Assembly (NCBI GenBank): GCA_947069175.1
Contig: CAMTDV010000007.1
Span: 52,347,681 to 52,411,680 of the forward strand
DNA from: Scalesia atractyloides
Lineage: Eukaryota; Streptophyta; Magnoliopsida; Asterales; Asteraceae
Length of the DNA stretch: 64,000 bases
Direction: 5' to 3'
Shown: in pieces, positions 1-10,776 of the stretch
Numbering within the stretch: position 1 is the first letter of the stretch
Layout of the letters: each line of letters starts with the position of its first letter
Made by a program: the position numbers and the translations under genes
Notes under the pieces: model-generated
What the model was told of the DNA's origin: nothing
The model's database searches: none
Seen by the model: only the letters and a program-made list of their open reading frames with translations

Positions 1-90
1 GAAAATCAACCGAAAACGATCCGAATACACCGAAACTCGTCTGATTCGACTCACGTTTACACGCACAACTTCCGTAGCTCTGATACCACT
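1..90 (-). mobile_element. Ty1/copia internal start with primer-binding site
   Basis: On the minus strand 77-88 reads TGGTATCAGAGC, the usual plant LTR-retrotransposon primer-binding site complementary to initiator methionine tRNA. It sits two bases after the LTR end at 91, so the internal part of this element runs leftwards out of the window. The remaining bases have no recognisable coding content. The call rests on the primer site and its spacing to the LTR. Confidence 0.6.
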
Positions 91-560
91 TGTGAGTTCA
101 GGATCAGTTCACCAAAGAACACAAGCTGTGCGTTTAATCAGGTTTAACGTGCGGAATCCGTTAAACCGAACCGTAATCGTTACGCGGATGTAAATTACAA
201 ACTTATTACGTTTTAATCGTAAACCAGACAGAGTTACGACGGTATCGAATCGATACGGAAAACACCTATCTAGACTTGAACTTGAAGAGTCTTGATGATG
301 TCTGCTTGTACGGAGTGTTGTTGTGCGAAGTCGATTGATATATATAGTGTTTTCCACATCGCTCCAAAGAAAGAATCCAACTCGTGCGATCTGGATCGAT
401 TGTATGCACTCTACGATTTGAAAATCTCAATTACAAAGTTTGCATGGATATCTTGATGATGCATATGATATGATGTCATCATATAGAATGATTACATCAT
501 GTCTGATCATTCTCGCTCTCAACACACACCGAAACCTAACCTGACCTAAACATTCTAACA
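91..560 (-). repeat. 5' LTR of a minus-strand copia element (truncated by window edge)
   Basis: Read on the minus strand the segment starts TGTTAGAATG (560 downwards) and ends CTGAACTCACA just before the primer-binding site, giving the expected TG...CA ends. A TATA-like run (CTATATATATC on the minus strand) lies near 340-352. The part upstream of it has clustered ATCAT/ATGAT words (about 455-515). The right boundary is set only by the TGTTAG start, so it is less certain than the left; no partner LTR or target duplication can be checked here. Confidence 0.45.
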
Positions 561-1455
561 TAACCTAGTGAAACATTTGTCCCGTATTTTACAGACTCAA
601 GACACTTGACAATTCATATACAGTTAGATTTTTACATATGACCACACAAACCGTGCACTAACAAGTTTTATTTGTGTAAGTTTGATATCTGTTGCTTCTC
701 AATTTTCAGAAGCTATGAGATAATGTGTGGTTTGTTTGGTTTATTGTGAAGTACCTGCAATTGAATAGTGAATAACATATATGGTTATGGTTAATGGGTA
801 TGCCATAGGCCAAAACCGAAACCAAGCCACAATTTTAGGCTTTTATAAAATGGATTAACCAAATAATCGGTTATTTATTTGTTCGATTTCTGTTCATTTG
901 TTTATGGTTCGATCAGTCCAAATTTGTGCTCATTGTTAATTTCGATCTATTCCATCATCCCCTTCTCATTCACCTTTCTATCTCCATACTAAGAATAAGA
1001 ATACACATTGGTTTGTATGTGTTTGCATATGTGTGAGATTAATGACTTAATCGGTTAAACCTCACCTCTATGAAGCCATCCATCGAAACAAAACTAAACT
1101 AAACTAAACTAAACGTACCACCAGACATCGTGTTCATTGTAAACGAAGCTTAAAGAATTAAGATAAACCATGTTTAGAAAGTTAGTGGTGTTTTCTCAAA
1201 TATCTTATATTGTGCTATTTTTGTTTCTCCCTTTTGAACTGAACACCCATTTTTGTGCTACACATTTTTTTGGAAACAAACCTTGGATCTTTGTATTTTC
1301 CGATCTTCAGTTTTGATATCTTGCAAATCTTGATTCTTGGATGTGGAAGGAGGTGGGACTAGGGGATCAGCTGAGAAAAGATTAAGGTTATTAGGGTTCC
1401 TAACAAACTTGAGAAACATTCTGGACCACATATTTTTCTAAGTTTTTCGTAATAT
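561..1455. other. AT-rich stretch without recognised genes
   Basis: No coding region or mobile-element end was recognised. A short (TAAAC)n run lies at about 1091-1112. The only open frames are short and have no recognisable protein. Confidence 0.4.
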
Positions 1456-1559
1456 ACACATATGTATAGTTTAAAATTGTCTATATACATATATGTATAT
1501 TGTCAAATCTTAACTTATATACATATGTATATATTCAATTTTAAACTATACATGTGTGT
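1456..1559. repeat. Near-perfect inverted repeat (hairpin)
   Basis: The left arm (1456-1500) and right arm (1517-1559) are reverse complements apart from about four differences, around a 16-base loop. The shared core is CAATTTTAAACTATACAT on the right arm. Such structures occur in foldback MITEs and in small-RNA precursors. No flanking target duplication is evident, so the origin is unassigned. Confidence 0.6.
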
Positions 1560-1565
1560 ATATAA

Positions 1566-1757
1566 TGATAAGATTAGAGAAAATGTCTGATCAAGAATGC
1601 TTCTTAACTTTATCAATTAGTCTAGTGCTTCTTATACGATCTTAACCCTATATATATATATGTGTGTGTGTGTGTGTTATGATAAAATTAGAGAAAATGT
1701 GTGATCAAGAATGCTTCTTAACTTTCTCAATTAGCCTAGTGATTCTAATATATATAT
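1566..1757. repeat. Tandem duplication of an about 80-bp unit with microsatellites
   Basis: 1566-1648 and 1678-1757 repeat each other (ATGATAAGATTAGAGAAAAT versus ATGATAAAATTAGAGAAAAT at the starts), separated by an (AT)n(GT)n tract. A further (AT)n tract follows to about 1781. The open frame over the second copy is a by-product of the repeat. Confidence 0.65.
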
Positions 1758-2394
1758 ATATTTATATATATATATATATAGTGAAAGTGTATTTTACAAT
1801 TTTGCTTAACGTACGTTGTGAAAATATAACATGCGTGATTATGGTTTTCAACATGAATGATTAAGGTTTTTGAGTTTTATAACGTGCATAATTTTATCTG
1901 TACACATTTTATGAGTTGTGAAAACGATAAAAACTAATTATAGCCTTTGATGTTTAACTAATAAATGGCCAAGATTTAATTCAGCTTTTTTTGTCTTATT
2001 TGTTTAGAGTTTTTTTAATGTTTAGTTATATCAAAATTGTAGACATGTATATTTACATTACATTCTCCTTTCAATGTCATGTCAGTCAACTGGTCAAGTA
2101 TTTTTTTTATCATTTACAAAAAAACAAAGTTTGAAACTTTTAAATGAATCAATATTCAAAATTTTCATTAGTGTATTTTACAATAATATAAATGTATGTA
2201 GTAACAACAAACGTCAAAAATCTATTATAAATAAAACAAGAAAAATATAAAAACAGCTTTTCTTCTTTTCTTGATCGGTATCTTCATCTTCGACAAAAAA
2301 GGGCCAACAACTATCAACACAAAGAAAACGAGTGTTAGGATATTAACATTTTATGTCTAGTGTAAAATAATCAAAAACAAAAAAGTACGATTAA

Positions 2395-3495
2395 AAGCAC
2401 ATGCAACTTTTACGTATGATGTCGAATGTAAAAGATATTTACGTACGGTGTAGATTGCCAAACATTTTTTTACACACGGGGTTGTCAAAAATTTTCTTAC
2501 ACACGGGTCGATTGTCGAATGTAACTGTTTTTTGAATTGTCGAATGTGAACTCACATTTACAAGAAAAACCAACAACAAAAACGAATTAATTTTTTTATT
2601 CCAAACGTAAAATATTATTTATGCCATATGTTAAAGTTAGATACACCTATAAAACGAATTAAAAATAATGTTCGGCATTTCAAAAAAATTTACACCAACC
2701 CAGATAAAACCTTCCACAAACCTATCAAAATGTAAACCCAATTTACGTTAGCATTAAAAAAAACAAAATGGGAATTTGGAAAAAAAAAACCATTTGGGTT
2801 ACATTATTTTACAGCAGTGTAAAAAACACAAAATAAAATGTAAAAAAATTACCATGTAAAAAAACATAAATTTAGGCCAACGTAAAAGTTAGTGTAAAAT
2901 GTTTGATATTGATTTTTATTGTAATGTTAATGTTTTTGCAAGACTTTTTTACATTGAATTTCTTTTTGCTATTGTAAAAATGTTTGTATAATTTTTTTTA
3001 CGTTGTTGAATTTTTGCTGATTCACTTCCTCAGTCATATATATTGTTTACCTAAATTAACCTTCACTAAAAACATAACATGTTAAAAAACCCTCTCTATT
3101 ATACACCCAAACCCATCATACCATCGAATCAACAAACATTTGACCTTCTTAGTCAATAGACTAATTTGCAAAATTATCAAGATCATTATTTGCGCACTTT
3201 GTCGAGAATGTAAATGTTTTTTTGATATAAACTCACACGTAAAATGTTTTTTTACGTACGGTGTTGAATGTCAAAACATTTTGCGTACAATGTCAAATGT
3301 CAAAAAATATTTGCGCACATTGTCGAATGTAAAGGTTATTTTTTTCAAATATAGAATGCCAACTCAAACGTAAATGTTTTTTTACGTACGGTGTCCAATC
3401 TCAAACAAAAAATTTTTGGACGATGTCAAATGTCAAACTCACATGTAAAATGTTTTTTTTACGTGCGGTGTCAAGTGTCAAACATTTTTTATCAT
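2395..3495. repeat. Irregular repeats built on TTTACGTACGGTGT
   Basis: The unit TTTTACGTACGGTGT followed by a GAATGTCAAAC-like word recurs with variation near 2450, 2475, 2500, 3250, 3285, 3315, 3380, 3420 and 3460, separated by T-runs. Between 2580 and 3010 the sequence is dominated by GTAAAA/TTTTAC words. This resembles subterminal repeat regions of DNA transposons, but I see no terminal inverted repeat or transposase. The short open frame at 3140-3373 only reads through the repeats. Confidence 0.5.
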
Positions 3496-4072
3496 GTTAC
3501 TCGGACGCTGCTGATTACTTAATTCTGTTACACTGACTAGGTTCGAGCTCGGTTTGTCATGTATTTATAAAGCTCGGGTCAGTTCGAGCTTACTTATTTG
3601 AGCTCGAACTCGGCTAACAAATGATTCTAACCAATCTTGATTTATATTTATCATGAACAAATAAATTAAAAATCTAACATGTTTACAATCAAATGAACTT
3701 TAACTTTTCATGGACTAACCTTTTGAACCACCAAGTTGCAGCGTATCGAGAAAACATCTACAACTCGGTTGACCAGCATCTTGTATGTAAATTTTCCTAA
3801 CACGGTCGCTATAAAATCAAAAAGTTACTTGTTCATCAAACCATGATTACACGTATTGATCAACAACAACAAAAAAAGTTTGATAGTCGATGAATACCTT
3901 AGAGGTGCCATACACAAAGTCTTGTCATATAGAAACTTGCTCAAATTTGGTATCGATCACCCGCTCATCCCTTCGTACCGCCGAGATCCAATGCATAAAA
4001 CTACCCTCTTTCATGACTACAATCAACCAAAAAATATCTTTAGAACCTGTTTCAATTACACAAAAATAGAAG
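3496..4072. other. Unassigned stretch with a GAGCTCG-rich segment
   Basis: 3540-3620 is rich in AGCTCGGTT/GAGCTCG words, similar to 6600-6680, 7235-7315 and 52600-52735, so it is a dispersed repeat. A 73-codon open frame (3856-4077) was examined; its product is not recognised and its end runs into the inverted-repeat element, so it is probably not a gene. Confidence 0.35.
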
Positions 4073-4390
4073 GGTAATATGGTAACTTAATCCACCTGTC
4101 ACCTCAAACCGACGCTCGCGGTTGCCGGCAACCTTTATTCTCCCTAATCTCTCTCGCATTCAGGGTGCACACCATCTGAACAGCGCAACAATAGTAGATC
4201 TGTCATCATCTTTTTCAGCAACTCTTCATCTCCTTTGAGCTTTAAGATCTAATGGTTTTGAGAAAAGAGTGAGTGGTTTGAAGATTAAATTGTTTTGAGA
4301 TTGAGATCTGGTGTATAATAAAGAAGTGTGATGTATAAAAAGATGAGAGAGAAGCTAGAGGTGACAGGTGGATTAAGTTATCATATTACC
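4073..4390. mobile_element. Small inverted-repeat (MITE-like) element, 318 bp
   Basis: The first 33 bases (4073-4105) and the reverse complement of the last 33 (4358-4390) match at 32 of 33 positions, both beginning GGTAATATG. The interior is non-coding. Such long, near-perfect terminal repeats on a short body are typical of MITEs or small Mutator-like elements. I could not see a convincing flanking target duplication, so the superfamily is open. Confidence 0.75.
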
Positions 4391-4834
4391 ATTGTTATTT
4401 AAATTTGATTGTGATGATGTGTTAGATTATTATTGGCCGAATGAGTTTTCATGGTTCTTGCAACTCAATTAGTTTTACTTGAACCGAATCCCCCCTCTCT
4501 CTCTATATATATATATTAGAATTCTAAATTGAAACCCCCTAATGAATTATCATTCTACATATATGTTTTCATATTTAACAAGGGTATTTTTTATCATTTA
4601 GTATGATTCCATGTGTGTTAAGAGCTGTTCTATAATTTTTTCTTTTCTAATTTTATGATTACATATGTGTAAATTGGTTCATTTACCTATATGTAAATTA
4701 GTTCCTTTACACATATGTAAATTAGCTATTACAGATAAATAATTTGGGTTTTCATATGTAATCATAAAAATACATATAATAATGATAGAAGGGTCCTTTA
4801 ATAATGTTGAATATCAAAATATATAAATAAAATA
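4391..4834. other. AT-rich intergenic stretch
   Basis: No genes recognised. Contains a (CT)n(AT)n tract near 4494-4515 and several ACATATGTAAATTAG-like words near 4660-4730. Confidence 0.4.
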
Positions 4835-4842
4835 ATTGTTTA

Positions 4843-5224
4843 GGGATATTGGATTTAAATAAAATCAACTTTTACCAATTGGATGATAACACTTCTAATT
4901 TTCGATTTGTACACTAGCACTCCCAACTTTCAACTTATTGCCTAACATAGTTAACTGATGTCAGATGCCACATCATCAAAGAATGCATGTCAGTTTCCAC
5001 ATCAGCTGCCACGTCATAAAAATGCCATGATAGCTGCCATGCATAAAAAAGCCACATCAGCTGCCACGTCATATGCCACGTCATCAAAAAGGGCCACATC
5101 AGATACCACATCAGCAAAAACTATATGGGTTAGGGTTTAGTTAGTCAGGGAGTGTACAAATCGAAAGTTGAGAGTGATATCGACCAATTGATGAAAGTTG
5201 GGCTTATTTAAATTCAATATCCTG
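4843..5224. mobile_element. MITE with 8-bp target duplication and internal CCACGTCA array
   Basis: The ends are diverged inverted repeats of about 80 bp (left starts GGGATATTGGATTTAAATAA; right, reverse-complemented, starts CAGGATATTGAATTTAAATA). The element is flanked by a perfect 8-bp duplication ATTGTTTA (4835-4842 and 5225-5232), a length typical of hAT elements. The central part (4960-5125) contains about ten copies of CCAC(G/A)TCA. The open frames on both strands here are readings of that array, not genes. Confidence 0.8.
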
Positions 5225-5232
5225 ATTGTTTA

Positions 5233-5611
5233 TTACCAATTCTGAAAGTTCTGTGAATATTTAGAGTTCTAAAATGAATCCAACTATAATTTCAAAAACA
5301 AAAAAAAGTTTTGAATATCCAAACTTTTAGATTATTCGGATTCGGATATTCGGATGATTTTGAACACCCCTAATGACGACAAATGTTGGGGTGTTTGGGT
5401 TTTTTAGTTCAGTATGGAGAAGAAGATGGTGGACCCATATAATTTCTAATATTTATTTTATAATACTTTAAGGTGGTGGTGGGTTTCACCTGAATTGTTT
5501 TATTTCTTTATTTATAATATTAAGGGTATTTTAGTTTTTTTATATGAATTTAACTGATAAACTAACGTCAGTCTATGATAGGGAGCACATGTTTAACCAT
5601 CTTGTAAATAA
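5233..5611. other. AT-rich intergenic stretch
   Basis: No genes recognised; low-complexity A/T sequence with a GT-rich patch near 5390-5490. Confidence 0.35.
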
Positions 5612-5876
5612 TAGGGAACAAATACATTAATTGAGTTAGGGATAAAGGATATAATGTGTAAGATTTTGAAACATAAACTATAAATCACGTCAATTTTAAG
5701 GACAACAGACAATCCTTAAAAAGTGGTATATACATAAAGGAGAATATTTTTTTTATTTATTGTAATTTACTCTTATCTAATTGAGAAAATTTACTTGTTT
5801 ATGACAGTGCTTTATCAAATGCTATCTATTTGTTCTTCCCAATAAAATACAACTAGTTTTATACCTCGGTGGTGAC
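5612..5876. repeat. Left copy of a dispersed about 265-bp duplication
   Basis: This segment is repeated at 7323-7585 in the same orientation with good but imperfect identity (both contain TAAGATTTTGAAACATAAA-like and GAGAAAATTTACTT words). Both copies end just before TACCTCGGTGGTGAC-like or TGTACCGTGGT sequence. The short open frames across it are spurious. Confidence 0.65.
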
Positions 5877-7322
5877 AGACTAAGAACTCTAAGACTCCCA
5901 TGGTTTTCCAACGTCTAAGGGCATCAAAGAGCAGAGTAGTAGTGGTTTGATTTAGGTCTGATTTTGATATTTGGTTTGAATTTGGGCTCGATTTTGATTT
6001 TGGTGAACTGTGCACATTGGTGGTCTAAGATGTTGGTGAACGGTGGTGTTATGAGATGGTGGTTAACGGTGGAGGTATGAGATAGTGGTGGTCGATGATT
6101 ATGAAACTTGATGAAAATGGTAAAACCAAAGATAAATTTAAAGTGACAAAAACACACTTAACTGAGATTTTTGGATAGAGTTAGGGTGTTGGACCAAAAT
6201 GGCAAAAAAAAGTCCAAAACTCAGGGACCCATAGGAGACAAAAACTATTGGACTAAAATGGCAATTTGGAACAAATCTTACAGACTAAAATGGATATTAA
6301 ATATAAAAACTAAAAACACTAATGAACTATCGAACACAAATGAACACGATACCAAATTTCACGAATATAAATGAACGAAAACGACCTCTGTTCATGCTCG
6401 TTCATTAAACAAACGAATACTCCACCAAGTGGTTCACAAATGTTTGTTAGAGCATTCACATTTACATTGCAGCCTCTGTTCTATATAAGATAGAGGAAAT
6501 AATAGAGGAAACAATAAAAACACCACCACATTAGAATCTCACTCATAGAGAAAAATATATAGAAAGTAAGAACAAAATAGCAAGAAGCACGCACTCAGTT
6601 CGGATGTGTTCGGTTGTAAATGAACCGAGCATGAGCAAAGGTTTGCTCAGTTCAGTTCGGCTCAGTTGGCTCGATTTACTTATATATATATATATATATA
6701 TATTAAATAACTAGAGATGCACATTAATAGTGTTTGCTTCAAGATCCATATAGAGCCCATTTAAACATAGAATTGAAGGTCGATACCAATAATCTATTGT
6801 CAATGTCCACTTGAGTAATTGAGTCAAAATGTCAAATAATGAAATGTGAAACGTCGTTCGATACTTAAGTGTCAACCCGCCCTACCATTCAATTTAAAAG
6901 TACACAATCCCAATTAAACCCTGAATTAGCCAACATTATCCGAATTCTCCGTCACTAAGACGCCAACTACCTAGGGTCTTGCTTCAATCGATAGACGATC
7001 CATCTTTCCGTTTAGATGAGCTTGGTAGAACCAGTGAAGGTTTTCTCTAATTGTACGAAACCTAAGGGACGAAAACTGCAGTTTTCTCTAAAAAGTAATA
7101 CCCTCATTGTCACTTTCCAATTTGTTCTGTGATACTCGATACTCGCTCGACGCTTGTTCAAAAAATGCTCGGATCGAAAGGCGTTCAAAAAATGCACAGA
7201 TCGAAAGGCGGTCGTTCAACTTTGGCTCGGTTGAAAAAAAATGCTCGGTTTAGTTTGTAAACGAACGGAGCACGAGCAAAGGTCCAACTGGTTCGATTCG
7301 GCTCGTGAACAGCCCTAACCAC
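5877..7322. other. Mosaic of dispersed repeats, no genes
   Basis: 6294-6445 is closely related to 9478-9632 (both contain ACTAAAAACACTAATGAACT). 6600-6680 and 7235-7315 share GAGC(A/C)(T/C)GAGCAAAGG and CGGCTC words. A (TA)n run lies at 6681-6706. No protein-coding signal was recognised. Confidence 0.5.
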
Positions 7323-7585
7323 AGGGAACAAATATTCTAAAGGAGTTAGGGGCAAACTACATAATGTACAAGATTTTGAAACATAAATTACAAATCCCAT
7401 CAATTTTAAAGACAAAAGACAATCCTTGAAAAATGGTATATATAGGACTATTTTTTTTGTTGTAATTTACTCTTATCTAATTGAGAAAATTTACTTATTT
7501 ATGATAATGCTTTAACAAATGCTATCTCATCTATTTATTCTTCCCAATAGAATACAACTAGCTTTATATCTCATCTGTACCGTGG
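7323..7585. repeat. Right copy of the dispersed about 265-bp duplication
   Basis: Same-orientation copy of 5612-5876, with small indels such as an inserted CTCAT near 7527-7531. The copies are 1.7 kb apart. Confidence 0.65.
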
Positions 7586-8150
7586 TACGCTAAACCGAAT
7601 CATTTTTGGTTTGACAACATCTAAGTTTGTGCTTTGATTACTTGTACATTACTAGTCATAACACGATCTGGAGAAAAAAAATATATCGAGCCGTAGTTAA
7701 AAGTATGCTCGTCAAAGGAAACATAATTTTTAAAGTTTAGGAATTGTAGAGTAAAAAATATTAACGTTATATGACTTAAGAAAGAGAAAACAAAAATGAT
7801 ACAATTCAGGAGTGTCAAATGTAACATTTTTCAAAAGAAGGGAACCAAAATAGCAAGTGACAGGATAACCACTCCACAATTTGCACATATAGTATTAAAA
7901 TTTGCTTTGTTGTGTACATGTATTACTTTTGAGATTGGGATTAGAATTTGCTTTCTTATGTACATGTATTACTATTGAGATTGGGAAAAAAAATAATAAA
8001 GAAACATAGTGGATGCCACATGGTATCCGTTGATTTGTTAGTCGCCCCTCTCCACCAATAGTACCAGTTATTATTCCTCTAACTTCCTTTTAAATAAATA
8101 GTGTCAATCATTGTTAACTAGTTGCCCCTCTTCACCAATACAAACAGGTT

Positions 8151-8915
8151 AGGTGCTGTTCGTTTTTTTAGAGGTAAATGTCTGCAGTCTGCGGACCACA
8201 TCTGCAGACATCTGTAGCAAAAGAGGTGTACTAAACCTCGATAGTCTGTAAGAAAAAGACTGTTTTTGCAAGCTGCTGAAATAAACTGAAATTTAAATAC
8301 ACTAAATTTTTAAACAATGGATTTTTCAATATTCAAATTTAAATAATAATAGTCAAATAAGAGTTTTAAACTTAAACCAAACCTAAAGGTATGGTGGCGG
8401 TGAAGAGGTTGGCTGGTCGGAGGGTGGCGGTGGGCTGGTATGCTGAAGGGAAGGTGATGGTGAAGAGGTCGGCTGGTCGGAGGGTGGCGGTGGGCTGGTC
8501 GGCTAAAGGGAGGATGGCGGTGAAGAGGGTGGAGGTTATAAAGGACGACGGTGGGAAGGTGGTGGTTGTGGAGGACGATGGTAGGAAGGTAGCGAGTGAG
8601 AGAGGACGACAGTGGGAAGGTGGCAGAGGGAGACGACAGTGAAGAGGGTCGCCGGCGGGAAGGGTGGCGGCAGGGAGAGGAGAGGGGTGGAGGAGAGGTG
8701 CTAGGGTTTCATGTTGTGTTTTGATATTAGGGCAAGAATAAGAGCTTAGAAGAGACCATCTCACATCTATACCAAAAAGAGGACACGCAGAGCTTTTTTT
8801 AATGAAATGTATTCGAGAAAACAAACAATATGCAGACCCAACGTCGGCTAGTGGTATGTGCAACGCAAACATAAGAGAACAAGAAGAACTTTTCAGAAAA
8901 AACAAATACCCTCTT
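8151..8915. mobile_element. Possible hAT-like element with GC-rich interior
   Basis: The left end (GGTGCTGTTCGTTTTTTTAG, about 8152) and the reverse-complemented right end (GGGTATTTGTTTTTTCTG, about 8915) are weakly inverted copies, reminiscent of short non-autonomous hAT ends. The left arm contains TGTCTGCAG...CTGCAGACA inverted words. No clear 8-bp target duplication was found, so the boundaries are tentative. Confidence 0.3.
8391..8700. repeat. GC-rich minisatellite (about 66-bp unit)
   Basis: 8391-8456 and 8457-8520 are near copies (GGTGGCGGTG..GGCTGGTCGG), followed by degenerate GGTGG/GACGA repeats to about 8700. The long minus-strand open frame (8372-8905) with repeating PTATLRPA is a translation of the repeat and I do not regard it as a gene. 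The composition is strikingly unlike the AT-rich neighbours. Confidence 0.7.
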
Positions 8916-9179
8916 ACTATCCCCCAAGCTTCTTTCTAAATAGATGGTAATGTTATGTTTTTATCAAGATATAGGAAAACTACATAAAATTTAATGTTTA
9001 AAATAATAAAATTTACATGGTATTCTATTTAAATTCATTTTTCCTAAACCTACAAAATATAATATCTTTAATTTTCTATAACTTACTCAAAATCCATGTA
9101 CTGCTCTCATTCAAGGAAAAAAAGGCAAATACATATCAACAAGTTACAACTTATACCCACCTAGGGTTATCCCTTGTTA

Positions 9180-9640
9180 CCTTTGTACAGGGCTACAAAT
9201 AATTGAACGAATACAAATAAAAGGTTATTTGTGTGCGTTTCTTTAAAAAATATATGTTCACGAACTGCTCATAAACACTTCTCGAACGAGATTTTATGTT
9301 CGTGTTTGTTTGTGTTCTTTTGTTAATTTTAGGCAAGAAACGTTTATGAACATAAATAAACACAAACTAATGTTCATGAACACAAATGGACACAAATTGG
9401 CACAAACAAGTGTTCATAAATAGAATATATAATACACTGATACTTATTAAGTGTTTCATTTTTTGATTTTCGAAGTATTAATATAAAAACTAAAAACACT
9501 AATGAACTATCGAGCACAAACGAACACGTTATCAAACTTTCGCGAACATAAATGAACAAACACGATGGTCATTCTTAAATGGACGAACACAAATGAACAT
9601 TCCACCAAACGGTTTAGAAAATGTTGTTAAACTATTTGCA
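9180..9640. repeat. Dispersed repeat rich in GTTCATGAACACAAA words
   Basis: GAACACAAA/TTTGTGTTC words recur from 9230 to 9600. The right part (9478-9632) is a diverged copy of 6294-6445. No coding content recognised. Confidence 0.5.
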
Positions 9641-9827
9641 ATCCTAGCTCTGCCTGTTGCTTGATTTCATCTTCCACCTCTTAATTTCCCTGTCACACAC
9701 ACTCAAACAAACAAAAAGCTTCCATTAATCCACCAAACCAATTCCCATAGGGTCCCTCAAATTCAGCCCAATTTTAAACCTAAATTCACGCCAAAATCAG
9801 GTATCATTTGCAACATTCCACAACTTA

Positions 9828-10140
9828 GACCATACGATGTGAGCGTGGAAGCCCCTCCACGCTGGGAACACCACTCTGTGTATGGCGTGGTGGGCGGCGT
9901 TGTGGGTGGGGCTTGAGGATTTCCACCAGCGTGGGGGCAAATGTGTGGGTGAGGTGAAGGCTATTGATTGGTGGTTGTAGTTAGGTTTGTTTTGATTGGT
10001 TGATGTTTATTTTTATTTATATTTTTTATTCTCTTCCACGTCAGTTTCCCACCTGTGCTTTTTCTCCACACCACCATGTTAACGTGGTTGCCACGTGTTG
10101 CTCCATGCCCTCTCTTCAATCCTCTCCACACTGTGTGGTC
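9828..10140. mobile_element. Tourist-like MITE (PIF/Harbinger), TTA target duplication
   Basis: The left end GACCATACGATGTGAGCGTG and the reverse-complemented right end GACCACACAGTGTGGAGAGG form a terminal inverted repeat. The element is flanked by TTA on both sides (9825-9827 and 10141-10143), the 3-bp duplication expected for PIF/Harbinger. The body has internal GTGG-rich and CCAC-rich arms. It lies 85 bp upstream of the UPL3-like fragment, probably inside its old 5' leader. Confidence 0.75.
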
Positions 10141-10225
10141 TTACAACAATGGGCGTTGATAATAAATCCATTATAGCTTCAATCATCGTTGATCACCGAT
10201 ACAAAAAGCAATTCTGAAATTTTGT

Positions 10226-10776
10226 ATTGAAACTTGCAGCCGGAAGAGGGTGGAGGCTACCGCATCAGCCCTTCTTCGTCACAGTCCGCCGCTCTGACCA
10301 CTCGCTCCAACAAACATCGTTGTATCGCTTCTGCAGACTCAAACGGTCGTCATTCGGTTTGTACTTGTTCATGTTCTTCTAATATGGATATTACCATAAA
10401 CGAACCGTATGGGTCCGGGTCCGCCCGAGGCTGTAGGAGTGGTAAAAACACAAATAATTTACATTTGGTACTAGAAAAGGATAATTTGGATAAAGGTAAA
10501 GAGAAAGAGAGTGAAATTAAACCTAGGATTTGGTTTAGAGAGAGTAACATAAGCTATGATTTCAGAGATTATAATTACCATAAGGTAATTAAAGAGGAGT
10601 ATGACGTGGATAATGATAATGATGGTGGTGTGGGGGGTTTTGCATCATAATTTAACATCTTCCAGTAGTGCACTTCAGGGTTTGTTGAGGAAACTTGGTG
10701 CAGAGTTGGATGATTTGTTTCCGTTGTCGGAGATGGTGTTGGGTTCGCCGTCTAAGTAGAGTGGGTGGTTAAAGAA
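10226..10776 (+). pseudogene. UPL3-like: UPL3/KAKTUS-like HECT E3 ubiquitin ligase, N-terminal fragment (part 1)
   Basis: The reading resembles the conserved N-terminus of UPL3-type HECT ubiquitin ligases, nuclear enzymes that ubiquitinate target proteins. After ATT in place of the start ATG comes ETCSRKRVEATASA. A frame change leads into a TTRS- and SGSARG-containing linker with GKEKE. After another 1-bp frame change in a G-run (about 10630) comes LTSSSSALQGLLRKLGAELD, the best-preserved block. A TAG stop (10756-10758) replaces a codon shortly after it. The copia element at 10777 interrupts the gene in an LKK codon context; homology resumes at 19568. The armadillo and HECT domains are absent. 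Identification is from remembered family sequence, not a search; the lost start, two frame changes and a stop make it a pseudogene. Confidence 0.75.

Noticed and set aside
1085..1115. (TAAAC)n run as a telomere-like repeat
   Set aside because: Only about four units and not the plant telomere unit TTTAGGG; simple sequence is enough to explain it.
4935..5140. Open frames on both strands over the same segment
   Set aside because: They are readings of the CCACGTCA array inside a MITE.
8372..8905. 177-codon open frame on the minus strand
   Set aside because: It translates a GC-rich minisatellite (repeating PTATLRPA); no domain or conservation is recognisable.
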